From Verrucomicrobiales bacterium (GTDB lineage Bacteria > Verrucomicrobiota > Verrucomicrobiia > Limisphaerales > UBA9464): 38,488 bases of DNA. The DNA lies in contig JAIXZE010000282.1 of the NCBI GenBank assembly GCA_027489875.1, forward strand, positions 1 through 38,488, in the 5' to 3' direction. Below the pieces are notes generated by a model. The model did no database searches. It worked only from the letters and a program-made list of their open reading frames with translations, and was not told the origin of the DNA. Below are positions 1-8,254 of this stretch, piece by piece (the first letter of the stretch is position 1; each line of letters opens with the position of its first letter). The translations under genes and the position numbers were made by a program.

Positions 1-12
1 CCTCGCGACTCC

Positions 13-267
13 ATGAACCTCCAACCGTCCACCCACGCCCGTTCGCGAGGCATCGCGGCGACCCTCCTTGTCCTTGTCATCGCCGCGCTCCTGGCCGCCC
101 TCACGATCGTCAACATCGCCACCGTGCGCCGATCCCGTCGCGAGACCGAACTGCTCGACGCCCGACAGCAACGGCAGTGGCGCCAGCGGGGATACGTCGT
201 GCCGTCTCCCCGTCCTTCCACCGCCGTTCCACCCCCTGCGGCAACTCGCACCGCAACCAACCCATGA
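13..267 (+). CDS. Small single-pass membrane protein, pilin-like N-terminus
   Basis: This 84-residue protein has a short polar start, one long hydrophobic segment at about residues 14-38, and a charged Arg/Glu/Gln-rich stretch directly after it, followed by a Pro-rich tail. That layout (RG, hydrophobic helix, RRSRRET, then a Gln/Arg-rich helix) resembles the N-terminus of PilX or GspK-type minor pilins, but the +5 Glu and a clear prepilin cleavage site are missing and the protein is far too short for a full pseudopilin. The ATG lies only 12 bases from the window edge, so a longer upstream operon cannot be excluded. Its TGA overlaps the next ATG (ATGA at 264-267), which suggests translational coupling. 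Function is not known; the pilin resemblance is an inference. Confidence 0.6.
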   Translation: MNLQPSTHARSRGIAATLLVLVIAALLAALTIVNIATVRRSRRETELLDARQQRQWRQRGYVVPSPRPSTAVPPPAATRTATNP

Positions 268-527
268 GCGCCATCAAGCTCCACCTGCTCCAGCGCAGCC
301 TCCGAGCCCACATCCTCGCCTGGGTGGGTTTGATCCCGATCTTTGGAATGCCCTGTGCCTTCGCCGGCTGGATGATTGCCCGCGACTGCCGACGCCTCCA
401 ACGAACCGTCCCCAACGCCGCCAGCCGTTACGTCCTCCGCGCCCAACTCCTCAGCATCCTCGGCACCCTCTTCTCCGTCCTCGTGCTCGGCCTGCTCGCC
501 CTCCGGGCCACCAAGAACCTCCATTGA
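264..527 (+). CDS. Small two-pass membrane protein
   Basis: The 87-residue product has two hydrophobic segments, about residues 17-38 and 61-80, joined by a basic, Arg-rich loop, which predicts an inner-membrane hairpin protein. The start at 264 is chosen because the ATG overlaps the stop of the preceding gene by four bases; an in-frame start at 177 would place 29 low-complexity residues inside the upstream gene. I do not recognise a family. Pairing with another small membrane protein suggests a shared role, possibly in a membrane complex encoded upstream of the window. Confidence 0.6.
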   Translation: MSAIKLHLLQRSLRAHILAWVGLIPIFGMPCAFAGWMIARDCRRLQRTVPNAASRYVLRAQLLSILGTLFSVLVLGLLALRATKNLH

Positions 528-600
528 TCCTGAAAACGGCGGATAGATGAACTGCCGATCCCAATACACCTCGGCAGCCTCGCGCCCTCCAAAGCCCTGG

Positions 601-694
601 CCCCAGGCCCGGAGGGCCGACAGATGATAGCCCAGCGCGTGAGCGCTGGGTTCCGTCCCCCCATGAACAGCCAGTCCCGGCAGGGGCGACAGAA
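601..694 (-). repeat. Palindromic intergenic repeat family B, copy 1 (inverted)
   Basis: Read on the minus strand, this stretch carries the same ordered blocks as the copies near 11.8, 12.45, 12.63 and 16.1 kb: CTGTCGCCCC, a GC-rich spacer, a GGCTCACGCC-like hairpin (here CCCAGCGC/GCGCTGGG), then the GGCTATCATCTGTCGGCCC block and a GGCCC/GGGCC hairpin. This is the most diverged copy. Confidence 0.7.
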
Positions 695-770
695 CCCCTG
701 CCCCCACGAACACCGTATCCGTCTCCATCGCTCGAGAACGCCCCGGAACACGAATCGCATAAGCCCTATT

Positions 771-952
771 CATGCAGCAGAATTCTCGCGCAGAGGGGCA
801 GAGCCGCTGAGATCGACAGGAATTCGGAAGCGGGGGCACCCCTGATCGGGCTCACCGCTGGGTGACTCGATGACGATAATCCAAAGCCCCCTTCTCTGCG
901 TCTCCGCGCCTCTGCGCGAGTCAATCTTCGACATCCCACACCATGGAGACGG
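771..952 (+). repeat. MITE-like interspersed repeat family A, copy 1
   Basis: The element begins CATGCAGCAG and ends ATGGAGACGG, as does the copy at 14406-14587. Its ends carry inverted arms built from GCGCAGAGG/CGCAGAGA motifs: CTCGCGCAGAGG at 785-796 and the complementary CCTCTGCGCGAG at 909-920. The interior holds a 19-base stretch at 855-873 that recurs exactly, in opposite orientation, at 12057-12075. No open frame of note lies inside, so any mobility would depend on a protein encoded elsewhere. Confidence 0.7.
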
Positions 953-1014
953 ATAAGCCTCAAAGCCCCTAAGTGGACGAGCAGCCCGCCCGTCAAACCC
1001 TCGCCGCACGTGTC

Positions 1015-1044
1015 GGGATCGGTATCGGCATCGGCATCGGTATC
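1015..1044. repeat. Hexanucleotide tandem repeat (GGNATC x5)
   Basis: Five consecutive hexamers read GGGATC, GGTATC, GGCATC, GGCATC, GGTATC. The tract lies in non-coding sequence between two repeat-rich patches. It is a simple-sequence repeat with no visible function. Confidence 0.8.
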
Positions 1045-1390
1045 GAAAACTCTCTCATGTCTTCGCGTGCCCCCCTCCTGCCAGAAACTCATTTCACGCC
1101 GAGACGCCGAGCCCGCCGAGGTTGGAATACCCTTTTCATCATGGAATTCCTGGATGCGCGCAGAGGCACTGCTTAAACGCGAGACCAAAGCTCAGGAGTC
1201 GGGAAACAACGTGGCGGCCATCCATCGACTGCTGCCGGCAGTGATCGAGATGACAGCCCAATTCATCCGGACCAATCGAAAAGGAATTGTTCTTCGAATG
1301 CGATGGCGGGCTGCCCTTGCCCCTTTACGGATTTCTATGGCTGCCTACCTCTGACCCGCCACGGACACCGTTGCCCCCTACAGCCGTTAA

Positions 1391-2074
1391 CTACCGCCTC
1401 CAAATCCTCCCAGTCCACCTCGCTAGTAGCTGCGCGTAATCTGAGAACGCTTCTTCAACCTGAATCTTGATCTGTCCTTCGTGCATTCGATCTCCGATGA
1501 AGTCCACTAGCACGTAGCCCATTGCGAATCTGACCCACTGATTAGATTCCCGGTGGTAGCGGCCTAACAAGCCAGTGAGTTGATCTTCAAGCGGTTCTTT
1601 CGATTGCAGCAAACTCTCCGAAGCCTCCAGGGAGTAGATGTCGTAGAATAATGCGACAAAGTCGAATGCCTGGTGGAGGCGACTATTGAGGCTTTGCCCA
1701 GTTTGCTTCCTCATCAACCAACGCAGCAGGACAAATATTTCGGATGCTGCTTCGACTTCGGTCTCCGAAAGATTCCATGAGCGCCGGAAAAAGGGCAGTA
1801 GTGACTCCCGTGGAGAAATGCTTGCTTGCTCCTCAGGGGTTAGGAGGGGGAGAACAACCTTGCTACGAAATAATTCAGATGGTCTCTCGGCTGCCTCAAA
1901 ATCTGCCAAATTGAGACAACGGAGGCGGCGCAGGAACTCACCGCCAAGCCGAATGCTTCCCACTGAGAACGCAAAGCCGTCGCCTGGCGTCACGGTCTGC
2001 TCGAACTCGGTCAAGCTGTTTGCCCAGTCGGCAAATGAGTCTCCAAGGAACACAAACGGGGCATCATGGCTCAT
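1391..2074 (-). CDS. Candidate immunity protein for the RHS toxin
   Basis: This 227-residue, probably helical and acidic cytoplasmic protein (no signal peptide or membrane segment) starts 12 bases after the stop of the RHS gene on the same strand. I recognise no family. Its position directly downstream of an RHS gene, its size, and its lower GC than the RHS core (about 42-55% in two hand-counted 60-base lines, against about 65% in the core) fit a cognate immunity protein that neutralises the RHS C-terminal toxin. That role is inferred from genome context, not from sequence similarity. The ATG at 2074 is preceded by AGGT about ten bases upstream, only a weak ribosome-binding site. An unrelated hypothetical gene remains possible. 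Confidence 0.6.
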   Translation of the reverse strand: MSHDAPFVFLGDSFADWANSLTEFEQTVTPGDGFAFSVGSIRLGGEFLRRLRCLNLADFEAAERPSELFRSKVVLPLLTPEEQASISPRESLLPFFRRSWNLSETEVEAASEIFVLLRWLMRKQTGQSLNSRLHQAFDFVALFYDIYSLEASESLLQSKEPLEDQLTGLLGRYHRESNQWVRFAMGYVLVDFIGDRMHEGQIKIQVEEAFSDYAQLLARWTGRIWRR

Positions 2075-2086
2075 GGTGTGGTGGAC

Positions 2087-5000
2087 CTACTGCGCGGGCG
2101 GCGGCGTGTTCTTGAGTGCATTGATTGTGCTGATCGCGTCGTCGATCTTCTTTTTCAGTTCTTCGAGCATTGGACGAAGTCTGTCCTGGCAGATGCTGGG
2201 AAAGTTTTTGTTCCTCTGATTGACGCGATTCAGGAGCTTCTTTAGTTCACTTGCCTTGTCGCGAATCTTTTGCCCGTGAAGCTGTCCGCCCACCTTTTTT
2301 CCCGGATTTTGCGCCTCATGGATAGCGGCATCAATCGCACCACCATCACCGATCACCTGCGTAGGGTTGTGCAGAGGTCGCCAGATGTCGTTTACAATGT
2401 TCTTGAATTCGTCGGCCACCGCATTGAAATCGTTGTTGTCCTTGCACGGATCAGGACAGTCGACTCGGGCCCAAGACCGGGCAATTGCAACCTTCTCAAC
2501 CCAAGGCTTGGCAGCCTCAGCGGCCATCCAGACAGCGGCAAGTCCAACTACATACTCCAGTTTAACTCCATAGTCGGCGGCAATCTGTGCCAACGAAACA
2601 CCTGCTCTGATTTCAGCTAGAATCTGAAGCTGGATCGCCGCCGGACTTTGCAGCCCAAACGGATCAATTCGGCCCAACGGATTGTTGTAAACGAAACCAT
2701 AGAGGTTCAAACCACCGAGTTCCCCGATGGGGTCTCTTGAGAGCCACCTCCCCACCCCCGCCGAGTAGTACCGATACCCGTAATAGCTCAACCCCGAGTC
2801 CTCATCCTGGATCTTCGTACTCCAGCGGAAGGGATTGGCGGCGGCCATGGTGCCGTTGGCTCGGACCACCTCGCCGAACGGGCCGTACTCGTAGCGGGCG
2901 CTCCAGGTGCCGTCGGTGGCGTTGACCAGGCCCATGACGTTGCCATTGCCATCGTAGGCAGCGTAGTGGGCGGCGTTGGCTCCTGTGGGGGCTTCGATAA
3001 CCCACAGAAGGCCACCCACTCCACCGGCACCCTGCCAGCTTCCGCTCAGGTCCGTGCCCCAGACGTATTCCCGCACCAGGGTCCCGGCCCCATTCAGCTC
3101 GGCCACCGGATTCCATCCTTCGTAGAGCCAGCGGGTCGTCGAAGTGGGCACCCAGATCCCGCTGGCACCGGTGCTCACGATCCGGCCGATGCGGCGTCCG
3201 AGGGGATCGTACTCGAAGTCCAGCTTCCGGCGTCCTGCGGTCGGCACGAGGGCCTGACTCTGCATGGAGATCAACCGGTTCTCCGCGTCCCACGTGTAGG
3301 TCCAGAGCCCATCGGCCGTCAGGTTACCGTCGGCGTCATACGTCGGCACTTCGCTGGAGGGAGGCACCCGGTAGAGCGCGTTGGCGAGGGATCCACCGTC
3401 GCTGGTCGTGATGTTCACCGATTGCCACAGCGGATTGCCGGTGCCGAGGTTCAGCTCCGCACGCCAGAATTCACCCCGCCGTGTCGCCGTCACACCGCCG
3501 GCGGTCACGGTCGTCCCCGGCTCCGCCAGCCCGATCAGATCCAGGTACCGGCTCCCGACCACGGTGCGGTTGGTGATCTGGTTCAAGGGGTTCACCACAT
3601 AGGTGGTGCTCCGCAGATTGGCTCCGTTGGCGTCCCCACCCCGCTTCTGGCTCACCCGGTTGCCGATGTCGTCGAAACCGTACTCGAACTGTTGCCCGGC
3701 CACCGGACTGCCGTCCGGCCAGCTCTTGCGTCCCCCGATCACCTGCCCCAACCGGTCGTACTCCCAGCTCCAGGACGATCCGTCCGCCAACTCATCCCGG
3801 ATCCGTTGCTGCGCCGCGTTGTAGCTGTAGGCGTGGCGTTCCGCGGGTTGTCCCGCCGCAGAAGGTTGATTGAGGACCTGTTGCAACCGGTTGAGCCGGT
3901 CGAAGTCGTACTGCGTATCCAGCCGTTGGGTGCCATTGGCGCGATAGGTCACGCCGGCCCGGATCCGCGAGTTGGCCACGTATCGGTAGGTGGCCGTGTG
4001 ATTGCCGGCCGTGAGGATCGCGGGACGTCCGGCAGGATCGTAAGCAGTCACATTCTGCGCCTGGAAATCCGCCACCGAGGTCGTCACCCCCTGCCGCCGT
4101 CCGAAGCTGTCCCGCGACGTTGTCACCGAGCGCCCGGCCAACGGACCACCCGACAACGACTCCGTCTCCGGTTCGCCAAGGTCGTTGTAGGTCTGGGAGA
4201 GGGTGGACACAGGACTGGGTGGAGTTGGGCCAAGGATCGACGTGGCAATCGTTCCCGGCAAGTAGGACCTTATCGTGTCTCTGCGCCCCAGGCGGTCGTA
4301 GCCAAACCGCAAGGGAGCGGTCTGCATCTCGGGACTCACGCCAACGCTGTACGTCACTACGTCCACCTCCCCGGCCGGGGTGGTGGTGTAGCTCGTGGTC
4401 ACATTCCGTTGCCAGACCCGGGTCACGGGCCGGCCGGCCAGCGAATAGGTGTATTCCGTGTCGGTGAGGGCTTCGCCCGCGTAGGCCTTGGACCGCAGCC
4501 GACCCGACCGGCTGTGGTACACCCACGTCGTGGTGGCCGCGGAATTCGCCTCAATACCCTGTTGCCGATACGTCTTGAGCGTCGTCATCCGGCCCTGGGC
4601 GTCGTAACCGTACACCACCGGATACGTCCGGCTGCCCGTGGTCGATCGCAGCAGTCCGTTGGGGTGATAGGTGTAGGTCACCTGGCCACCGTCGGGCTCC
4701 ATGCGGCCGGTCGCCCGACCGGAAGTGTCGTACGTCGTGGTCGTCACCGGGGCCGGCTGTCCGTTGCCGGGGGCCGGTCCCTGACTCACCCGCGTGGCAC
4801 CGCCAGCGGGAAGGTAGGTCATGATGTCGCTGGAAGTGCCCTGACGGAGGTCGGCCACCGTTTGCACCTCACCGAGGGGACCATATCCGTAGGTCACCCG
4901 GGTAAGCAGGGTCGGCGTAGAGGTCCAACTCTCCTCCTGATCCAACCGACCATTCACCCATCGCCGCACCTGCCGGGTATTGTCCGGCGCGGTCACGGTG

Positions 5001-8000
5001 ACCTCCCGCTGGCCACTGGCTGGAAACGTGGTCGTGCTGGTCGTGAGGCGGGCTTGACCGGGCGACGGAAAATCTTCCGTCCACGAGTACAGGCCATCCA
5101 GCGAGGTATCCACCCGTCTCACGAGCAGCCCAGCATCCACGCCTTCCGTCTTCCAAATCCGGGTTTCGGTCCGGCGGACTGGAATCTGAACGGCGCTCAC
5201 GGTCCGGCTAGAGTTCGCTGCGGTGAGGTAGGTGGTCAGGTTCTCGGTGATGCGATCCTGCGTGAAGCTGAGGTTGGCGGGATTGACGAGATCCACGGCG
5301 AACCGTGTCGGCTGACCCTCCCCGTTGTAGCGGGTCCACTGGGTCACCCCATCGGGATCCACCTCCCGATCCACCTGACCGGCGAGATTGTAGAAGGTGG
5401 TGTGCTCCGCCGTGGTTGCGGTGTTCCCCGCCCCTGTCTCCACGGCCTGGATTTGCCGGAAGGTGCGTCCGACCGCATCCAGATACGTGGTTGCTACCTC
5501 AGGGGTGTCTGCGCCGGCTGAGTTCAGGGCCACGGTCCGGACGAACTCCCGCATCTGGCCACCCACCGCTTCCACGCCGTACTCCTTGCGGAAGGGCCGG
5601 GCGGCGGTGCCGGTGATCTTTCGCAGACGCCCATCCGGCCAATACTCCTCCACCGTCGTGCCCAAGGCAGGATCGGTGACCGTGACCAACCGCTGCCCGG
5701 AGACCAAGGTGTCGGCGGTCGTCGTCACCCCACCAAACTCATTCTTCCGGGTCAGGGTGCGCCCCGCATCGTCGTACGTGGCCTCCTCCAGGACCCGGGA
5801 AACGGTCTGGCCATTCACCTGCGCGCTCAAGGTCCGCACCAGCATCCGCCCCGCGGCATCCAGGGTGTCGAGAGTCGTGATCCCCAACCGGGTGGATCCC
5901 TGCCAACGGCCCAGCGGGTCATAATGATGGCTGGTCACCACCCCGTCCTCGTCCGTCTCGCTCTCCAATCCGCAGCAGGCATACGTTCGGGACTCGGTCC
6001 GACCGTTGAGGTGCGTGACCGTGTAGTTCCGTTTCAGGGGATCCGTGCCGTAGTTGTAGGTGTCCTGCACCAGGACCAGGGACTGGGCACCGTCAATCCG
6101 GCGGACGGTCGATGACTGCAACTCGCCGAGAGTCCCAGTGACCTGGGTGGATTCGGTCCCACGCGTGAGCGTGAAGGTCAGACCGGAAGCGGTGCCTTCC
6201 CCGCGCCGGGTCACTACGGTGCGGGTGGTTGCGGTCGCCGTCCGCTCGAACCCTTCCACCGTGGCATCCGGATATCGACGCCACACAATCTCCCCTGCGT
6301 GCTCGGGATCCGTCCCTGGCGCCTGGCCGGTTCCCAGCGTGTGCCGGGTTTCCAGGGTGATGAGGTTGTCGGACAGTGCCCAGTCATTGGCCACGGTCGC
6401 GGATGGGCTGACAACCACGCGCTCCTCGTGTTCCGCCAGGGTGGTCGCGGTGCCCGGGGTCCATCGATGGAAGGAACGTCGAAGAAGGTTCGTGACGCCT
6501 GAGATCCGAACGGACTCCGAAATCACACGAGGCTGGGCCGGGAGATAGGACCCGTCGTCGATCACAGGATCACCCGGGATCTGGTACAGGTACTCCGTGA
6601 TCCGACCATCCCCGGACGCCACGGTGGCATCATTCCAAGCGGATCGGACCGACGCCAAAAAGCCGTTCGTGCCGTAGGTGCGGCGCTCCCAGGAACCATC
6701 GGAGTGGTCGAAACCGAGGTAGTAGAACGGGGTTGTCGATTGGTAGAGATGGGTGGTGGTGTTTGTCCGGCCGTGGAGACCGTGGTCGACCTCCACCACC
6801 CGAGGCACGCCGTCAATGGATTGGCGTCCTGTTCGAACCCGACTCACCACCACGCCTGCGGCCGTCTGTTCGCGTCGGTCGGTGTAGGTGATGGCACCGG
6901 AGGTGGAGGTGATTTCCAGGACCCGCCGGTCCGGTCCATCCTCCAGTTCCCAACGTGGGGTATTGGGAACGGAGGAGACGTAGGTGTAGGTCCAGACGCG
7001 GGTGGTCAAACCAGCGCCCGAGTGGGTGACGCGGATCCGGTTGTTCTGAGGCAAGGGATCGGGATTCGTATAGGTCCACCGACTGCGATAGACGTTCGCA
7101 TTGGCAGGCACGTACCGACCGGCGAGCGGAGTCCCCAGTTGGGCGGTGTTGAAGAAGGTGATCTGGAAGCCATCGCTGAGGGTGGTCGCCATGACCGCAC
7201 CACTGGCCGTGCCCACCTGATCCAGCACGCCATTGCTGGTGAGGATGTGAGTCTGGGAGCCACCGACGCCTGACAACTGCAGGGAAGTGAGGGAGGGCAC
7301 CCCGGTGGGAGGGGCACCCGAGACGGAGTACAGAATGGAATCGGAGTCTCCCTCGGAATCGCCACCCAGACTCATTCTGATTTTCGGTCCGTCATCGAGA
7401 TGAGGTTGACCGTCCCCGAGGGCGTCGCCACACGAGGTACAGCCGCCACAGTCCACCAGTTCGATCTCGGCGCGGTACTCGCAGCCACCCACCTTGGCCA
7501 CAAGGGTCACAATGCCGGTCCTCTCCCCGGCAATGACCCGCGCGGCCTTGCCGCCATCCAGCACCTCCAACTTGCAGCCCAGCGCATCGGAAGGCTCGAG
7601 GGACCAGATTGCGACTTCGTGTCCCAGCAGCGCGGCGTTCACGGACGAGAATCCGTCGGCATTCAGGGTGTTGGAGTCGGGGATGAGGTAATTGCTTTCT
7701 GGGAGGAGTTGGAACTCGATCTCCTTCAAACCGTTCATCCACGGGAGGGGTTGCGCGGGCAAGCCTAGCACCCACGGATCTGATGACCCGGCGTCGCGAT
7801 GACGGGCCTCCACACAACTCGGGATTGTGAAGGTGGATTGCTGCACATAGAGCCACTCCGCCTCTAGCTTGAGAACGTGCGTCTTGCCCAGCTCTAAGCT
7901 CACAGTCAGGGACACCGCGCCAACGGGGAAGTCAGTGCGCCCACCCCCGGGCGGAATCGTCTCCTGTTTGCGAATGCGCTTCCCACCCAAAGTGGCCTGC

Positions 8001-8254
8001 ACAAAGCCTACCTTGCCTGCATCGCCTTCTACTTGGCCCGTGATCGAGCCAGATAGGATCGAGATAGTCACGGGAACCTTCGGCAGATTGTCCGAGGCCT
8101 GAGCCTCTGGGGACCAAGCGAAGAGGGCAACAAGACCTGCGAAGATGTTCAGCCAAGCGCCGAGACCGAGGTGAGACCGCAATCGCTCGCTCCGGAGTTC
8201 TCGTGGCGAAAAGGTCTGGAGTTTCAAGATTGGCATGGAAAAGGCACGATTCAT
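2087..8254 (-). CDS. Secreted RHS/YD-repeat protein with C-terminal toxin-like tip
   Basis: The 2055-residue product begins with a long signal peptide (residues about 1-53, hydrophobic near 31-47, ending AQA). An N-terminal beta-rich region follows, with a Cys cluster near residue 270 (CGGCTSC). YD/RHS repeats run from about 430 to 1780 (for example YDPLGR, YDAAGR-like units). An RHS-associated core follows, with YYGYRYY near 1824 and DPIGELGGLNLYGF, ending in DPFGL at 1864-1868. RHS proteins form hollow beta-shells that enclose a toxin, and the core motif is where the C-terminal piece is cleaved off in characterised members. The remaining 187 residues are unrelated to the core: hydrophobic residues about 30-50 of the tip, then VIGDGGAIDAAIHEAQN and LHGQK motifs, then a Lys-rich helical end. 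The start at 8254 is chosen because its ATG overlaps the upstream TGA by four bases and leads into the signal peptide. The tip has lower GC than the core. Confidence 0.93.
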   Translation of the reverse strand: MNRAFSMPILKLQTFSPRELRSERLRSHLGLGAWLNIFAGLVALFAWSPEAQASDNLPKVPVTISILSGSITGQVEGDAGKVGFVQATLGGKRIRKQETIPPGGGRTDFPVGAVSLTVSLELGKTHVLKLEAEWLYVQQSTFTIPSCVEARHRDAGSSDPWVLGLPAQPLPWMNGLKEIEFQLLPESNYLIPDSNTLNADGFSSVNAALLGHEVAIWSLEPSDALGCKLEVLDGGKAARVIAGERTGIVTLVAKVGGCEYRAEIELVDCGGCTSCGDALGDGQPHLDDGPKIRMSLGGDSEGDSDSILYSVSGAPPTGVPSLTSLQLSGVGGSQTHILTSNGVLDQVGTASGAVMATTLSDGFQITFFNTAQLGTPLAGRYVPANANVYRSRWTYTNPDPLPQNNRIRVTHSGAGLTTRVWTYTYVSSVPNTPRWELEDGPDRRVLEITSTSGAITYTDRREQTAAGVVVSRVRTGRQSIDGVPRVVEVDHGLHGRTNTTTHLYQSTTPFYYLGFDHSDGSWERRTYGTNGFLASVRSAWNDATVASGDGRITEYLYQIPGDPVIDDGSYLPAQPRVISESVRISGVTNLLRRSFHRWTPGTATTLAEHEERVVVSPSATVANDWALSDNLITLETRHTLGTGQAPGTDPEHAGEIVWRRYPDATVEGFERTATATTRTVVTRRGEGTASGLTFTLTRGTESTQVTGTLGELQSSTVRRIDGAQSLVLVQDTYNYGTDPLKRNYTVTHLNGRTESRTYACCGLESETDEDGVVTSHHYDPLGRWQGSTRLGITTLDTLDAAGRMLVRTLSAQVNGQTVSRVLEEATYDDAGRTLTRKNEFGGVTTTADTLVSGQRLVTVTDPALGTTVEEYWPDGRLRKITGTAARPFRKEYGVEAVGGQMREFVRTVALNSAGADTPEVATTYLDAVGRTFRQIQAVETGAGNTATTAEHTTFYNLAGQVDREVDPDGVTQWTRYNGEGQPTRFAVDLVNPANLSFTQDRITENLTTYLTAANSSRTVSAVQIPVRRTETRIWKTEGVDAGLLVRRVDTSLDGLYSWTEDFPSPGQARLTTSTTTFPASGQREVTVTAPDNTRQVRRWVNGRLDQEESWTSTPTLLTRVTYGYGPLGEVQTVADLRQGTSSDIMTYLPAGGATRVSQGPAPGNGQPAPVTTTTYDTSGRATGRMEPDGGQVTYTYHPNGLLRSTTGSRTYPVVYGYDAQGRMTTLKTYRQQGIEANSAATTTWVYHSRSGRLRSKAYAGEALTDTEYTYSLAGRPVTRVWQRNVTTSYTTTPAGEVDVVTYSVGVSPEMQTAPLRFGYDRLGRRDTIRSYLPGTIATSILGPTPPSPVSTLSQTYNDLGEPETESLSGGPLAGRSVTTSRDSFGRRQGVTTSVADFQAQNVTAYDPAGRPAILTAGNHTATYRYVANSRIRAGVTYRANGTQRLDTQYDFDRLNRLQQVLNQPSAAGQPAERHAYSYNAAQQRIRDELADGSSWSWEYDRLGQVIGGRKSWPDGSPVAGQQFEYGFDDIGNRVSQKRGGDANGANLRSTTYVVNPLNQITNRTVVGSRYLDLIGLAEPGTTVTAGGVTATRRGEFWRAELNLGTGNPLWQSVNITTSDGGSLANALYRVPPSSEVPTYDADGNLTADGLWTYTWDAENRLISMQSQALVPTAGRRKLDFEYDPLGRRIGRIVSTGASGIWVPTSTTRWLYEGWNPVAELNGAGTLVREYVWGTDLSGSWQGAGGVGGLLWVIEAPTGANAAHYAAYDGNGNVMGLVNATDGTWSARYEYGPFGEVVRANGTMAAANPFRWSTKIQDEDSGLSYYGYRYYSAGVGRWLSRDPIGELGGLNLYGFVYNNPLGRIDPFGLQSPAAIQLQILAEIRAGVSLAQIAADYGVKLEYVVGLAAVWMAAEAAKPWVEKVAIARSWARVDCPDPCKDNNDFNAVADEFKNIVNDIWRPLHNPTQVIGDGGAIDAAIHEAQNPGKKVGGQLHGQKIRDKASELKKLLNRVNQRNKNFPSICQDRLRPMLEELKKKIDDAISTINALKNTPPPAQ

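Larger units (their letters stand above)
528..1390. other. Gene-free region with interspersed repeats
   Basis: About 860 bases with no convincing coding sequence; the small open frames present are translations of repeat sequence. It holds a palindromic repeat copy at 601-694, an element with inverted-repeat ends at 771-952, a hexamer tract at 1015-1044, and a run of CGCCGAG/CGCAGAG-like motifs near 1088-1165. From about 1190 to 1390 I see nothing recognisable, and no obvious terminator for either flanking gene. Confidence 0.7.

Noticed and set aside
2966..5521. 851-residue open frame on the plus strand opposite the RHS gene
   Set aside because: It lies wholly antisense to strongly supported YD-repeat coding sequence. 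Its composition (Arg, Pro, His, Gly) is that of a GC-rich shadow frame, and it has no recognisable domain.
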